Assembly: GCA_021738345.1 (NCBI GenBank)
Contig: JAIPCE010000009.1
Span: forward strand, 1-40,149
DNA: 40,149 bases
Origin: Rhodoferax sp.
GTDB taxonomy: Bacteria; Pseudomonadota; Gammaproteobacteria; Burkholderiales; Burkholderiaceae_C
Direction: 5' to 3'
The position numbers were made by a program, and so were the translations under genes. The notes beneath the pieces were generated by a model. The model saw only the letters and a program-made list of their open reading frames with translations. It ran no database searches and was not told the DNA's origin. Shown in pieces: positions 1 through 8,608 of the stretch (the stretch's first letter is position 1; each line of letters opens with the position of its first letter).

Positions 1-560
1 CCTCGACCGCCATAGCCGGGACAGTCAGCACCTCGATCACCGGCAGGTGCACAGGTTCGCCACCTCGTCACTGATGGCCTTTAGCATTGGCACTGCTACC
101 ACCGGCAGGTGATAACCTTCGACCGCCATGGCCACGACCGTCACCAGGTAGACCATTGGCAGGTGCACGGGACCGTCACCAGGTAGGCCACTGATGACAG
201 TCACCACCGTGGCCACTGATGACAGTCACCACCGCGGCCACCGGCAGGTGATGTGATTTCCTATCTCACTCCCACCATTGGTGGAAGTCAAGGCACTGTC
301 ACCACAGGCAGGTGATTTGATTTCCTATCTCACTCCCTCCGTTGGAGTAAGTCAAGGCACCGTCATCACCGGCAGGTGATGACGCTCGACCGCCATGGCC
401 GGGACCGTCACCAGGTGCGAAGCCTTGAGCACTGGCACCGTCTCCACCGGCAGGTGATAGCCCTTGACCGCCATAGCCGGGACAGTCACCACCGTGGCCA
501 CCGGCAAGTGCACAGGTTCGCCACCTCGACAGCGACCGCCATGGCCGCGATCGTTACAGC
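1..560. repeat. Mosaic of degenerate CACCGGCAGGTG-centred repeats
   Basis: The imperfect palindrome CACCGGCAGGTG (arms CACC/GGTG) or a one- to three-base variant occurs at about 38, 100, 154, 239, 303, 367, 445 and 499. Between copies lie other reused modules: GACCGCCATGGCC or GACCGCCATAGCC (about 4, 121, 387, 466, 535), GACCGTCACCAGGT, a 25-bp unit beginning GGCCACTGATGACAG repeated twice from 186, and a 64-bp unit repeated from 239 to 366. Core-to-core spacing is 54-86 bp and mostly not a multiple of three, and stops occur in every frame, so it is unlikely to be coding. The array probably continues beyond the left edge. I do not recognise the family. Confidence 0.75.
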
Positions 561-633
561 AAAAATGACTTTACGTTGAAAATCAGCATAAAAGCGACAC
601 AATTTCCCACATTGTGAAATTTGACCTTGTTTT

Positions 634-721
634 GTCCCCTGTGTCCCCTATCAAAAAATTTGAACGGGGACTCGTAACCAATTGATTTATAAGGCTGTCC
701 CCTGTGTCCCCTGTGTCCCCT
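634..721. repeat. Two clusters of TGTCCCC direct repeats
   Basis: The phrase TGTCCCC is repeated twice near 634-652 and three times near 695-721, each cluster ending in CCCCTA followed by an A-rich run. The rest of 560-822 is AT-rich and holds no supported gene. Similar phrases are common in intergenic DNA of related bacteria, so function is unknown. Confidence 0.5.
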
Positions 722-822
722 ACAAAAAAAACGGTTTGCCGAGAATTGAAGCCGATTTGCGAAGTGACTTTTTGACACGAAATTTCACTTTTTAATTGAA
801 ATGGACGTTTTATTTCATTCGA

Positions 823-872
823 TTGGATCGACTTGGATCGACTTGGATCGACTTGGATCGACTTGGATGGAC
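823..872. repeat. 10-bp tandem repeat, five units
   Basis: Four exact copies of TTGGATCGAC are followed by a fifth, TTGGATGGAC. The 10-bp period is close to one helical turn, so every copy faces the same side of the DNA. No supported gene overlaps it. The stretch 873-1236 that follows also has no supported gene; it contains only the 14-bp perfect palindrome TAAAGATATCTTTA at 1122-1135. Confidence 0.7.
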
Positions 873-1227
873 CGGGACTCGACCAAGTGCAATGCGTTTA
901 CAGACCTGATACACATTCAGATTGGCTTTGATCTTGACAACCGTCAGCACCTTGACTGTGATGGCTGCATAACTGAGGAACCCGACAGTCACAAACATTC
1001 AGCCGGGTTTATATCCGCCTGCTTTTGGAGCTGAATCACTGTGACCACGAGTTACACCGGGGAACAGGGCGGGGAACATGTTGTCAGTGTTGAAATAAAA
1101 ACATCAATGAAAACAACACGTTAAAGATATCTTTAGAATCCTTTCGCCCCGACCAAGAGTAGTTCCGCAACGGTTCATAATCGCTCAAAATCTCCCACTT
1201 TTCATAGGTAAAGCCCCCTCGGATAGT

Positions 1228-1428
1228 CCGCATGGTGGGTGCGATTCAAAGTGAGTGCGATTCGGTTTTGCCCCCTCGCCTCAGCGGGGAGAGGGCTGGG
1301 GTGAGGGGCTGGCACAGGTTCCAGACTTCCCTCAAGAATGCAAAACATCCACCCCTCACCCTAACCCTCTCCCCGCTGGGGCGAGGGAATAAGAGACCAC
1401 ATCACTTTGAATCGCACCCCCGCATGGT
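1228..1428. mobile_element. MITE-like element (1237-1419) with 9-bp target duplications
   Basis: The element spans 183 bp. Its ends are a perfect 18-bp inverted repeat: GGGTGCGATTCAAAGTGA at 1237-1254 and its exact complement at 1402-1419. It is flanked by the direct repeat CCGCATGGT at 1228-1236 and 1420-1428, as expected of a target-site duplication. Inside is a second, long inverted repeat (1273-1308 against 1352-1387, 33 of 36 bases matching) rich in CCCTC/GAGGG, so the element could fold into a large hairpin. It encodes no transposase, so it must have been moved in trans. A 9-bp duplication is known for IS1- and IS4-type transposases among others, but the family is not identified here. 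The interior resembles a hairpin repeat common in proteobacterial intergenic DNA. 1429-1664 shows no other feature. Confidence 0.85.
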
Positions 1429-1664
1429 TCCGCCGTTTTCCGTTGACAGCCAAGGAAGCACAGGGGAACAGTAGGAGCGAGAATGCTAACAGCTATGCGA
1501 TGGTGTGTGTTGCCACGACAGTCGCTTGTGATTTCAAGTTCGTTCGAGTGGATACTCGGGTTCTGCTATCCTCAGTGCGCGGTGTGGTCAACCATTATTA
1601 CCGTATCCCCGTTCAGAGGTCGTGGCAAGTCGCCATGGTTCCCATTCACATTTTGAGGAAAAAA

Positions 1665-1979
1665 ATGAAATATACCCTTTGGGCTGCTTTGTCCGTTGTC
1701 ACGACTCTGGTTGTGAATACGCCCGTGCAGGCCGATCAGGCGCTCGCCACCGCCAAGAACTGCATGGCATGCCACACCGTTGATAAAAAGCTGGTCGGTC
1801 CCGCTTATAAAGACGTCGCCAAGAAGTATGCTGGAGATGCCAAGGCTGCCGAGATATTGGCTGGCAAGGTCATTAAAGGTGGTGCAGGTGTCTGGGGTCC
1901 CGTGCCAATGCCTGCAAATGCACAGGTGAATCCCGCTGAATCGAAGAAGTTGGTGGCCTGGATTTTGGCGATGAATTGA
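1665..1979 (+). CDS. Small class I cytochrome c (c551/c552 type)
   Basis: A 104-residue exported monohaem cytochrome. A signal peptide (about residues 1-23, cut after VQA) is followed by the haem-binding motif CMACH at 33-37 and, near the end, the Pro-Met-Pro segment that supplies the axial ligand (M82). The length and layout match the small periplasmic c551/c552/c5 electron carriers that deliver electrons to terminal oxidases or reductases. The start at 1665 is preferred over the upstream in-frame start at 1407 because it directly precedes the signal peptide and has TGAGGAAAA in the ribosome-binding position. It stands alone, convergent with the permease, and ends in a clear terminator. Its redox partner cannot be told from the sequence. 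Confidence 0.9.
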   Translation: MKYTLWAALSVVTTLVVNTPVQADQALATAKNCMACHTVDKKLVGPAYKDVAKKYAGDAKAAEILAGKVIKGGAGVWGPVPMPANAQVNPAESKKLVAWILAMN

Positions 1980-2003
1980 AAATACGCGGCGAACTGCAAC
2001 CAT

Positions 2004-2027
2004 AACCCGCTGCAGGCGGGTTTTTTT
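2004..2027 (+). terminator. Rho-independent terminator after the cytochrome c gene
   Basis: A 7-bp stem, AACCCGC (2004-2010) with GCGGGTT (2016-2022), closes a 5-base loop and runs into an uninterrupted run of T. It lies 25 bp past the cytochrome stop and between two convergent genes. Confidence 0.9.
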
Positions 2028-2096
2028 GGGTGGATCGTTTTGTTCGCTTGAAGAGTATCCGCAGCAGCCAAAGAACGGGGGCTAAGCTGGGTGCTA

Positions 2097-4724
2097 TTAC
2101 CAGTCTTCCTTGACCGCTAATACCGCTTCACGTCCTGCTGCTGCCTTGGCCGCCAGGTAGGCCGTGGCAGTGCCCGCGACGATGACCGCTGTACCCAGTA
2201 ACAACAAGCGGGCCACGGGCAGAGTCAAATCCATCGTCCAATGAAAACTCTGCGGATTGACGACATGCACCAGGATAGCGGACACCGCAAGACCCAACGC
2301 AATTCCGGCGACTGCACCCACGACGGTCCAGGCAGCGCCTTCCATGGCGACAACTTGGCGCACTTGGCGGCGCGTCAGGCCCAGATGGATCAGCAGCCCA
2401 AACTCCTTGCGGCGCGCCAGTACCTGTGCACTAAAGGAGGCAGCAACACCAAACAGACCGATTCCAATGGCAACCGCCTGGAGCCAATAGGTGACCGCGA
2501 AACTTCGGTCAAATATACGCAGAGAAGTGGCGCGGATTTCGCTGGCCGAGCCAAACTCTAGCAACTGGGCGGCTTCGCCACCTGGTGTATGAGCCAATCG
2601 ATTGGCCAGTGCGCGCAGATTGTTCTGCACGTCCATGATCGATGTGCCATCTTTTAACCACAGGGCCACATCGTTCACCCGCTGGTCACCTGTCAATCGC
2701 TGAAATTCGGTTTGGTCCAGTGCCACGGTACCAAATTGCCGTGAGTAATCGCGCCAGACGCCGGCGACAAAGAACGGCGCGACCGCCTGGCCCATCTTAC
2801 GATAGCGATTCTCAAAATGGTCTGCCAATGGAGGGTAGATGGTGCCCAGAAGCACGCCGTGCAGATCGACCATGGCCTCACTTACGTAGATGCCGGTCAA
2901 ACCTGACGGTACGGGCAAGGCTGGTGCAACCAGGGGCAAATCCGCATCAGGCTGAGTCAGCGGTCTCGCAATCAGGGTAACCGGTGGATTGGCCGGATCA
3001 GGCAGCCACTGTTGGCTGCGTTGGGTGCCGACCCGAAGCACACCGGGCAAGTCAGCCGCGCCCTGAACAAAGGCAGGATCAAAGTAGGCCGTCTCAAGTG
3101 CTGCACCACCCACCGCAGTGCGCAGATAAAGATCTGCTGGTAAAACGGTGTCGAGCCACACGGTGACTGAGCTGCGAAAGCTCGCCACCATGACAGTGAG
3201 TGCGACCGCCAGGCTCAGCGAAGCGACCACTCCACTGACTGCAATGGCCGCGCTTTCTCGCACACGTCGCGCGCGCTCCACAGCCAGTAAAGCCAGCGCC
3301 CGGCGTGCAACCAAGGGAGCAATGCGATCCAGCAACTTGCCAATTAGCCACGGTAAACCAACGATGCCACCCAACAAAATGGCGCCCACACTTAGGTATG
3401 CCGCCAGGGGAATGTCAAACACAGGCGGTACCAGAGCGAGCACAGCTCCCAGTGACAGCATGCTCGCCCCGATCCACGCACTGTTGGACTTCACTTGAAG
3501 TGACGTCAGTCCCTTGAGTGTTTGTGCTATAGGCAATTGTTGCGTCCAGAGTGCGGGCCACCAGGCGCCCGTCAGGGCGGCAAGCACCCCAAGACCGGCA
3601 AACGCGGTAGCGGTTAAACCACTCCACTGCAATTCGGGGGTCGCGCCCGAAAAAAAACCTCCACCCAGATCTCCGCCCAGCAGGCGCAGCGCCAATGCAG
3701 CCAAAGCAGTTCCGAGTGCTATGCCCATCGTGCTACCCAAGAAACCCAGCGCGCCGGATTCAAGAAGGATCAGATTCAGGCGTTGGCGGCCCGTCATCCC
3801 CAACACTCCCAATAGTGCGAACTCTCGGGATCTGCGACTTACACCCAGCGCGACCACCGAAAAGACCAAGAATCCACCGGTAAACAAGGCAACAAGTGCC
3901 AATACGGTCAGGTTAACGCGGTACGCCCTGGACAGTGCAGTCATCCGTTGTTGGGTGGCCCCAGGTTGGGACAGGCGCGCACCTGAGGGCCAGTCGGGCG
4001 CCGATTGGATGCGCTGCACGAAGGCCGCAGCATCCACGCCTGCGCGCAAGCGAACGTCCACTCTGCTGAGCTGTCCCGGCTTGTCAAAGAGGTCCTGCGC
4101 TGCGGCGATGTCCATGGCTACCAACGGACTTCCAGAGGCGGCCACCGATCCCGCAACACGCACCAGCTTGAGGCGAAGTCCGACTTGAAGCGCAATCTGC
4201 TGACCTGTCAACTGGCTACTGGCAGAGGCATTCAGGAACACGCTGTCCGCCGCAAAAATTACCCTGCGGTCTTCACCCGCCGCCGGCACCGGTGCCAGAT
4301 CGGGCGCTATGCGGGCCACCTGCAATGCATCCATCCCGACCACTCTGATCGCAAGGCGCCTTTGTCCTTTATCAGGGAGCACCGAGCCTTGTGGGTCCGA
4401 CAAGGCGGTGGTGCTGAACTCCAGTATCGGACTCGCCATTTCGACATCTGGATGATGGGCGAGGCGCGCCAGCAGCGCGTGGTCGAGCCCACTCTGGATG
4501 GCGCTGCCCGAGCGAAGCTCCAGGTCCGGCTTGCCCTCGACCGACCGTACGGCTTGGGAGAATTCGTCCAGTGCAGACGCATTGATCAGATGCACCGAAT
4601 AGGCCAGTGCAACGCCCAACATCACCGAAACAACTGCTGCAGTATTGCGCCATGGGTGTTGGCGAAGTTCCTGCAGGGAAAAACTGATGAACAGTGCGAG
4701 GAGCGGGGAGCGATAGGACCGCAT
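2097..4724 (-). CDS. ABC transporter permease with two FtsX domains (YbbP-like)
   Basis: An 875-residue inner-membrane protein with the YbbP/MacB-type plan: an N-terminal membrane segment after the phrase LQELRQHPWRN, a periplasmic domain, a first FtsX block of three helices (about 265-410), a central pair of helices, a second periplasmic domain, and a second FtsX block at the C-terminus. Such permeases work with a LolD-like ATPase in mechanotransmission or lipid/lipoprotein handling rather than ordinary import. No ATPase is adjacent; the only candidate in the window is at 20638-21297. The upstream gene ends 53 bp away on the same strand. The ATG at 4724 is chosen; a GTG at 4757 would add 11 residues. 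Neither has a strong ribosome-binding site. Confidence 0.85.
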   Translation of the reverse strand: MRSYRSPLLALFISFSLQELRQHPWRNTAAVVSVMLGVALAYSVHLINASALDEFSQAVRSVEGKPDLELRSGSAIQSGLDHALLARLAHHPDVEMASPILEFSTTALSDPQGSVLPDKGQRRLAIRVVGMDALQVARIAPDLAPVPAAGEDRRVIFAADSVFLNASASSQLTGQQIALQVGLRLKLVRVAGSVAASGSPLVAMDIAAAQDLFDKPGQLSRVDVRLRAGVDAAAFVQRIQSAPDWPSGARLSQPGATQQRMTALSRAYRVNLTVLALVALFTGGFLVFSVVALGVSRRSREFALLGVLGMTGRQRLNLILLESGALGFLGSTMGIALGTALAALALRLLGGDLGGGFFSGATPELQWSGLTATAFAGLGVLAALTGAWWPALWTQQLPIAQTLKGLTSLQVKSNSAWIGASMLSLGAVLALVPPVFDIPLAAYLSVGAILLGGIVGLPWLIGKLLDRIAPLVARRALALLAVERARRVRESAAIAVSGVVASLSLAVALTVMVASFRSSVTVWLDTVLPADLYLRTAVGGAALETAYFDPAFVQGAADLPGVLRVGTQRSQQWLPDPANPPVTLIARPLTQPDADLPLVAPALPVPSGLTGIYVSEAMVDLHGVLLGTIYPPLADHFENRYRKMGQAVAPFFVAGVWRDYSRQFGTVALDQTEFQRLTGDQRVNDVALWLKDGTSIMDVQNNLRALANRLAHTPGGEAAQLLEFGSASEIRATSLRIFDRSFAVTYWLQAVAIGIGLFGVAASFSAQVLARRKEFGLLIHLGLTRRQVRQVVAMEGAAWTVVGAVAGIALGLAVSAILVHVVNPQSFHWTMDLTLPVARLLLLGTAVIVAGTATAYLAAKAAAGREAVLAVKEDW

Positions 4725-4777
4725 CGTGCCAAGGACTGGTTTTCTCACACCATGCACAGCTTTTTCATGAACAAGCC

Positions 4778-7700
4778 CTAGGCAATACTTTGTTCGGGAA
4801 TGCGCATCGTCGGCGGTGGTGAAACCAGTAGACGGACCGCAGCGATGAGCTCGTCACGCAGTGGATTGAGGGTTGGCAGGATGGCGCGTACCTCGGTGTT
4901 CTCGTTCGCCAGAAAAAGGCGCACCAGATCGCGTGCTACTTCGTGAACCCGCTCGTGGGCCTGCCTCATGGTGTCGAACTCCCTGGGATGCGCGGAGCGT
5001 GCAGAGACATTGGCCCCTATCCAGTGACCCAGAGGACACTGACGCACACTGAAGGGGGGTGTTGTTTCGCTCTTGCCGGTCACGTAGTTCTCGATGTCGC
5101 GCAGCCAGTGGCGATGTTTGATGTCTGCCAGCACCAGGTCGCGGTAGCTGTCCTCAAGAGGGGCTTGGTTCCAGGCAGACCAGCTCGCATCGGGTTGCCA
5201 GGCGCGAGCCCAGGCAGGTACCTCGTGCGCTGGCATTGCGCGCGCAATACCCCAGCCCTGTCCGAGCTCGCACCCCAGAGCCAGCAACAGCTCTCCGTGT
5301 GAAACGGTCTCGACGCCCTCGGCAATCACGTTGCGGCCAAAAGCCCGGGCCAAACTTACGACGCCTTCGACAATGACAAAGTCGTCGGAGTCTTGCACCA
5401 TGCCCATGACAAAACTCTGGTCGATCTTCATCAGGTCTGCCGGCAAGCGCTTGAGGTAGGTCAGGGACGAGTATCCGGTGCCAAAGTCGTCCAGGGAAAA
5501 GCCTACGCCCAGCGCACAGCACTCGCGCATGATGTCGGTCACACGCTGAATGTCATCCATGGCACTGGTTTCCAGCACCTCAAGATCGAGTTGATTTGGC
5601 TGCACGTTGGGATAGAGCCCCAGGGTTTGCGAGAGTTTGGCAACAAATGTGTTTTGCTGCAAATGCAGTGCGTCGATGTTGACACTGACTGAAAAATTCA
5701 AACCCGCATCATTCCACTCAGACAACTGACGCACTGCATTGCGAATCACCCAGTTGCCTAATTTGATGCTCAGGGGGTGCCCCTTGATGGTGGGCAAAAA
5801 TTGGCTGGGGAGCAGTATGCCCAGGGTCGGATGCTGCCAACGCACCAGCGCTTCCATGCCTACCACCCGTCCGGTTTTCATGTTGACTTTGGGCTGGTAG
5901 TGCAAAACCATGGCTTCATGGTCCAGCGCGAGGCTGATCTCATCGAGCGACTCGCGGTGTGATTTGATCTCGGCATCATCCTTGATGTCGAAGTAGTGGT
6001 AGCGGTTCTTGCCGGCCTGCTTGGCCTGGTACATCGCATGGTCGGCATGGCGCAGCAATTGGTCGGCACTGGCAGCGTCCTGGGGATATAGCGTCACCCC
6101 GATACTGGCCGAAACCTGCAATACGGAGCTGAAAGCCAGCACCGGTTCCGCTGCGGCTGCCAGCAGCCGGGATAGCACCACTTCGCAGTCTTTGGCCTGT
6201 TCCATTCCCGTCAGCACCGCAACAAATTCATCGCCGCCGATTCGGGACAGGGTGTCGCCTTCGCGCAGTGCTGCCTTCATGCGGTGCGCGAGCACAATCA
6301 AAAGTTCGTCGCCAATGTCATGTCCATGCAGATCGTTGACCTGCTTGAATCCGTCCATATCGATGAACACCACCGCCAGTTGCGTGTGCCTGCGCAGGCA
6401 ATGTGCCATTTCCTGTTGCAGGCGATCCCCCAACAGCGCGCGGTTGGGCAGGCCAGTCAAGGCGTCGTAGCGTGCGATGTGCTCCAGCTCACGTTCATGC
6501 GCCTTTTGCAGGCTGATGTCGGTCATCAGTGCCACGTAATTGACGACCCGTTTTTCGCTGTCATGAATCGCACTGATGCTCAAGAGTTCGGCGTATACCT
6601 CACCATTTTTGCGGCGGTTCCAGATTTCCCCTTCCCAGTGGCCGTGGTGACTCAGTGATTGCCACATGCCTTGGTAGAAATCAATGCCTTGGCGACCTGA
6701 TTTCAGGAATTTGGGATTCTTGCCAATGGTTTCGGCCCTTTCGTATCCGGTGATCCGAGAAAACGCTGCATTCACGTCAATGATGTTCGCATCCTGGTCA
6801 GCGATCAAGATGCCTTCGCGCGCATAGGTGAAGACGTTGGCATTGAGTTGCATGCTGGCCTGCGCCAATTTGCGTTGTGTAATGTCTTGTGAAATGCCGA
6901 GGTAGCCGGTGATCTCCCCCTTCGCTGAGCGCACTGCCGTGACGACCAGCGACACAAAAATTTGCTCACCATTCTTGCGAACACAAGTCCATTCGTGGTG
7001 CTCCTGTCCCTCGCGGTCGGCCTTGGCAGTGAAAACCTTGACCCCGTTGATCGGATAACCGAGTTCTTGCTGCAGTTGTTTTGCGCGTTGGGCCACTTCA
7101 CTGTCCAGATGCAGTGCCGCCGCCGTGGTTTTACCGACTACCTCCGCCGCTGAGTAACCCAGCATCCGTTCGGCGCCCCGGTTAAAGAGTTGAATCACGC
7201 CGTCGATGTCTGTGGCAATGATCGACACCTCAGATGCAGCAGTCAGCAGGTTGTGGTAATTCTGGTTGGCCAGCAGGGCGGACTCAGTCGCTTGCGCAAT
7301 CTCAGTGACGTCCACCCGAAAGCCCACCGTGTATCCGTCGACAGTGCGGCGCTCCAGAATGCGCAACACCTGTCCGCTGTCGATACGCTGGGTTACGGTG
7401 ATATTGCCGGATCGGTGCGCGGCCATCCGTTCGGCCACCCAGTCATCAATACGCCCCATTGCATCGAGGTATTGGCCTCGTTCGGCACCGACCCGGATCA
7501 GGTGCTCAAATGTCACGCCCGGAACAATCAGATCGGCCGAGGTGTCATACAGCGTCTTGTATTTTTCATTGCAATACACCAACTGGTCTAGCGGGTCGTA
7601 CAAGACAAAGGCTTCATCGATTGCTTCGATGGAGGTTCGCAAGATGCGCTCACTTTCCAGTGCCGCAGCCTGCGCCCGAACGCGCTCCGAAATGTCTTGA

Positions 7701-8608
7701 ACGATGGAAAAAAGAAGCGTGAGTCCGTCGATCTCTATCGGTCCCGAGTGCACTTCCACCGGAACTGCCCGACCGCTCGACATTCGGTGGGACAAGAAAA
7801 AATGACCCTGCTGTTCCAATTTCACCTGTTGCATCTCGGCCAGGGTCTCTTCGGTCGTGTGGCAACTGATGTCGCTCATGCATAGTTTTTGAAATTGGGC
7901 TTCTTCATAACCGTAGAAGTGCAGGGCCGCCTCGTTTCCACGCACGATGGTGCCGGTGCTCGGATGGATCAGCAACATGGGGACCTTTGAGCCGTCAAAT
8001 AACGCCCGATAGCGTGCCTCGCTGCGGCGTACTTCCTCATGTTTAATGGCGAGTTGACGTTCCACCGTTCGGTCCACCAGCACCAGCATGCGCTCATCGT
8101 CCACCAGTGAAGCGGGATCGAGGGTCATGATGTGGGCATCGGCATCAGCCGTATTACCGGAGTTGTCTGCCAACAGTTGGCACTGGGTGACAGTGGCTTC
8201 GTGCAGGCCGTGGCTCAGCGCAGCGTACAAGTTACTCCGGCTGGCGAAGGCAAACAACTGGTACACCGACCGACGCTGCAAGGCCACATGCCGGTGCAAG
8301 TTGAATCGTTTTCTGGCAACCGCATTGGCCTCGACGATAAACCCCTGGGAGTCGACAATGACACCCTCCAGCGGAAGATGCTCGAACATGCGCCGGTACT
8401 TGCGCATGACGGCCTCGGTTTGAATCTGGGCCGTTTTGAGGTCCTGATTCTGAATTTCCAGCTCGGTCTGGTAGACCCGAAGCTCTTCCACCAGGCGCAC
8501 CGCATCCAGCATGGCGTCCGAATCAGACGTGGCGGTGTGCGGCACATGCGAAAGCGCGGCTTCGGCGCGTTTGCGAAGCATCTCAATTTCGTGGTCCAGA
8601 GCTTTCAT
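4778..8608 (-). CDS. Multi-PAS GGDEF-EAL protein with C-terminal CZB-like domain
   Basis: A 1276-residue cyclic-di-GMP enzyme. An N-terminal coiled region (LVEELRVYQTELE type) leads into about five PAS domains (roughly 75-700), then a GGDEF domain with intact GGDEF near residue 790 and an RxxD product-inhibition site (REGD) five residues before it, then an EAL domain with intact EAL near 917, DDFGTGYSSL and VIAEGVET. Both cyclase and phosphodiesterase motifs therefore look usable. After EAL comes a tail with CPLGHW near 1190 followed by spaced histidines (AHPREF, AHERVHE), the layout of a CZB zinc-binding sensor domain. No membrane segment is evident. The start codon overlaps the stop of the CheB-CheR gene (ATGA, 8605-8608), so the two are translationally coupled and probably act together. 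Confidence 0.9.
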   Translation of the reverse strand: MKALDHEIEMLRKRAEAALSHVPHTATSDSDAMLDAVRLVEELRVYQTELEIQNQDLKTAQIQTEAVMRKYRRMFEHLPLEGVIVDSQGFIVEANAVARKRFNLHRHVALQRRSVYQLFAFASRSNLYAALSHGLHEATVTQCQLLADNSGNTADADAHIMTLDPASLVDDERMLVLVDRTVERQLAIKHEEVRRSEARYRALFDGSKVPMLLIHPSTGTIVRGNEAALHFYGYEEAQFQKLCMSDISCHTTEETLAEMQQVKLEQQGHFFLSHRMSSGRAVPVEVHSGPIEIDGLTLLFSIVQDISERVRAQAAALESERILRTSIEAIDEAFVLYDPLDQLVYCNEKYKTLYDTSADLIVPGVTFEHLIRVGAERGQYLDAMGRIDDWVAERMAAHRSGNITVTQRIDSGQVLRILERRTVDGYTVGFRVDVTEIAQATESALLANQNYHNLLTAASEVSIIATDIDGVIQLFNRGAERMLGYSAAEVVGKTTAAALHLDSEVAQRAKQLQQELGYPINGVKVFTAKADREGQEHHEWTCVRKNGEQIFVSLVVTAVRSAKGEITGYLGISQDITQRKLAQASMQLNANVFTYAREGILIADQDANIIDVNAAFSRITGYERAETIGKNPKFLKSGRQGIDFYQGMWQSLSHHGHWEGEIWNRRKNGEVYAELLSISAIHDSEKRVVNYVALMTDISLQKAHERELEHIARYDALTGLPNRALLGDRLQQEMAHCLRRHTQLAVVFIDMDGFKQVNDLHGHDIGDELLIVLAHRMKAALREGDTLSRIGGDEFVAVLTGMEQAKDCEVVLSRLLAAAAEPVLAFSSVLQVSASIGVTLYPQDAASADQLLRHADHAMYQAKQAGKNRYHYFDIKDDAEIKSHRESLDEISLALDHEAMVLHYQPKVNMKTGRVVGMEALVRWQHPTLGILLPSQFLPTIKGHPLSIKLGNWVIRNAVRQLSEWNDAGLNFSVSVNIDALHLQQNTFVAKLSQTLGLYPNVQPNQLDLEVLETSAMDDIQRVTDIMRECCALGVGFSLDDFGTGYSSLTYLKRLPADLMKIDQSFVMGMVQDSDDFVIVEGVVSLARAFGRNVIAEGVETVSHGELLLALGCELGQGWGIARAMPAHEVPAWARAWQPDASWSAWNQAPLEDSYRDLVLADIKHRHWLRDIENYVTGKSETTPPFSVRQCPLGHWIGANVSARSAHPREFDTMRQAHERVHEVARDLVRLFLANENTEVRAILPTLNPLRDELIAAVRLLVSPPPTMRIPEQSIA

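Noticed and set aside
1..560. CRISPR array
   Set aside because: Repeat cores are short (12 bp) and degenerate, and the intervening segments are themselves repeated rather than unique spacers; no cas genes are present.
376..579. 67-residue + strand ORF in the repeat mosaic
   Set aside because: Composed wholly of the repeated modules, His/Arg/Asp-rich, with no ribosome-binding site and no conservation argument.
801..1034. ORF over the 10-bp tandem array
   Set aside because: Openness results from the repeat (10 bp is read in shifting frames); no domain, signal or ribosome-binding site.
1407..1664. N-terminal extension of the cytochrome c gene
   Set aside because: It would place 86 residues before a standard signal peptide and begin inside the MITE; the start at 1665 has a good ribosome-binding site.
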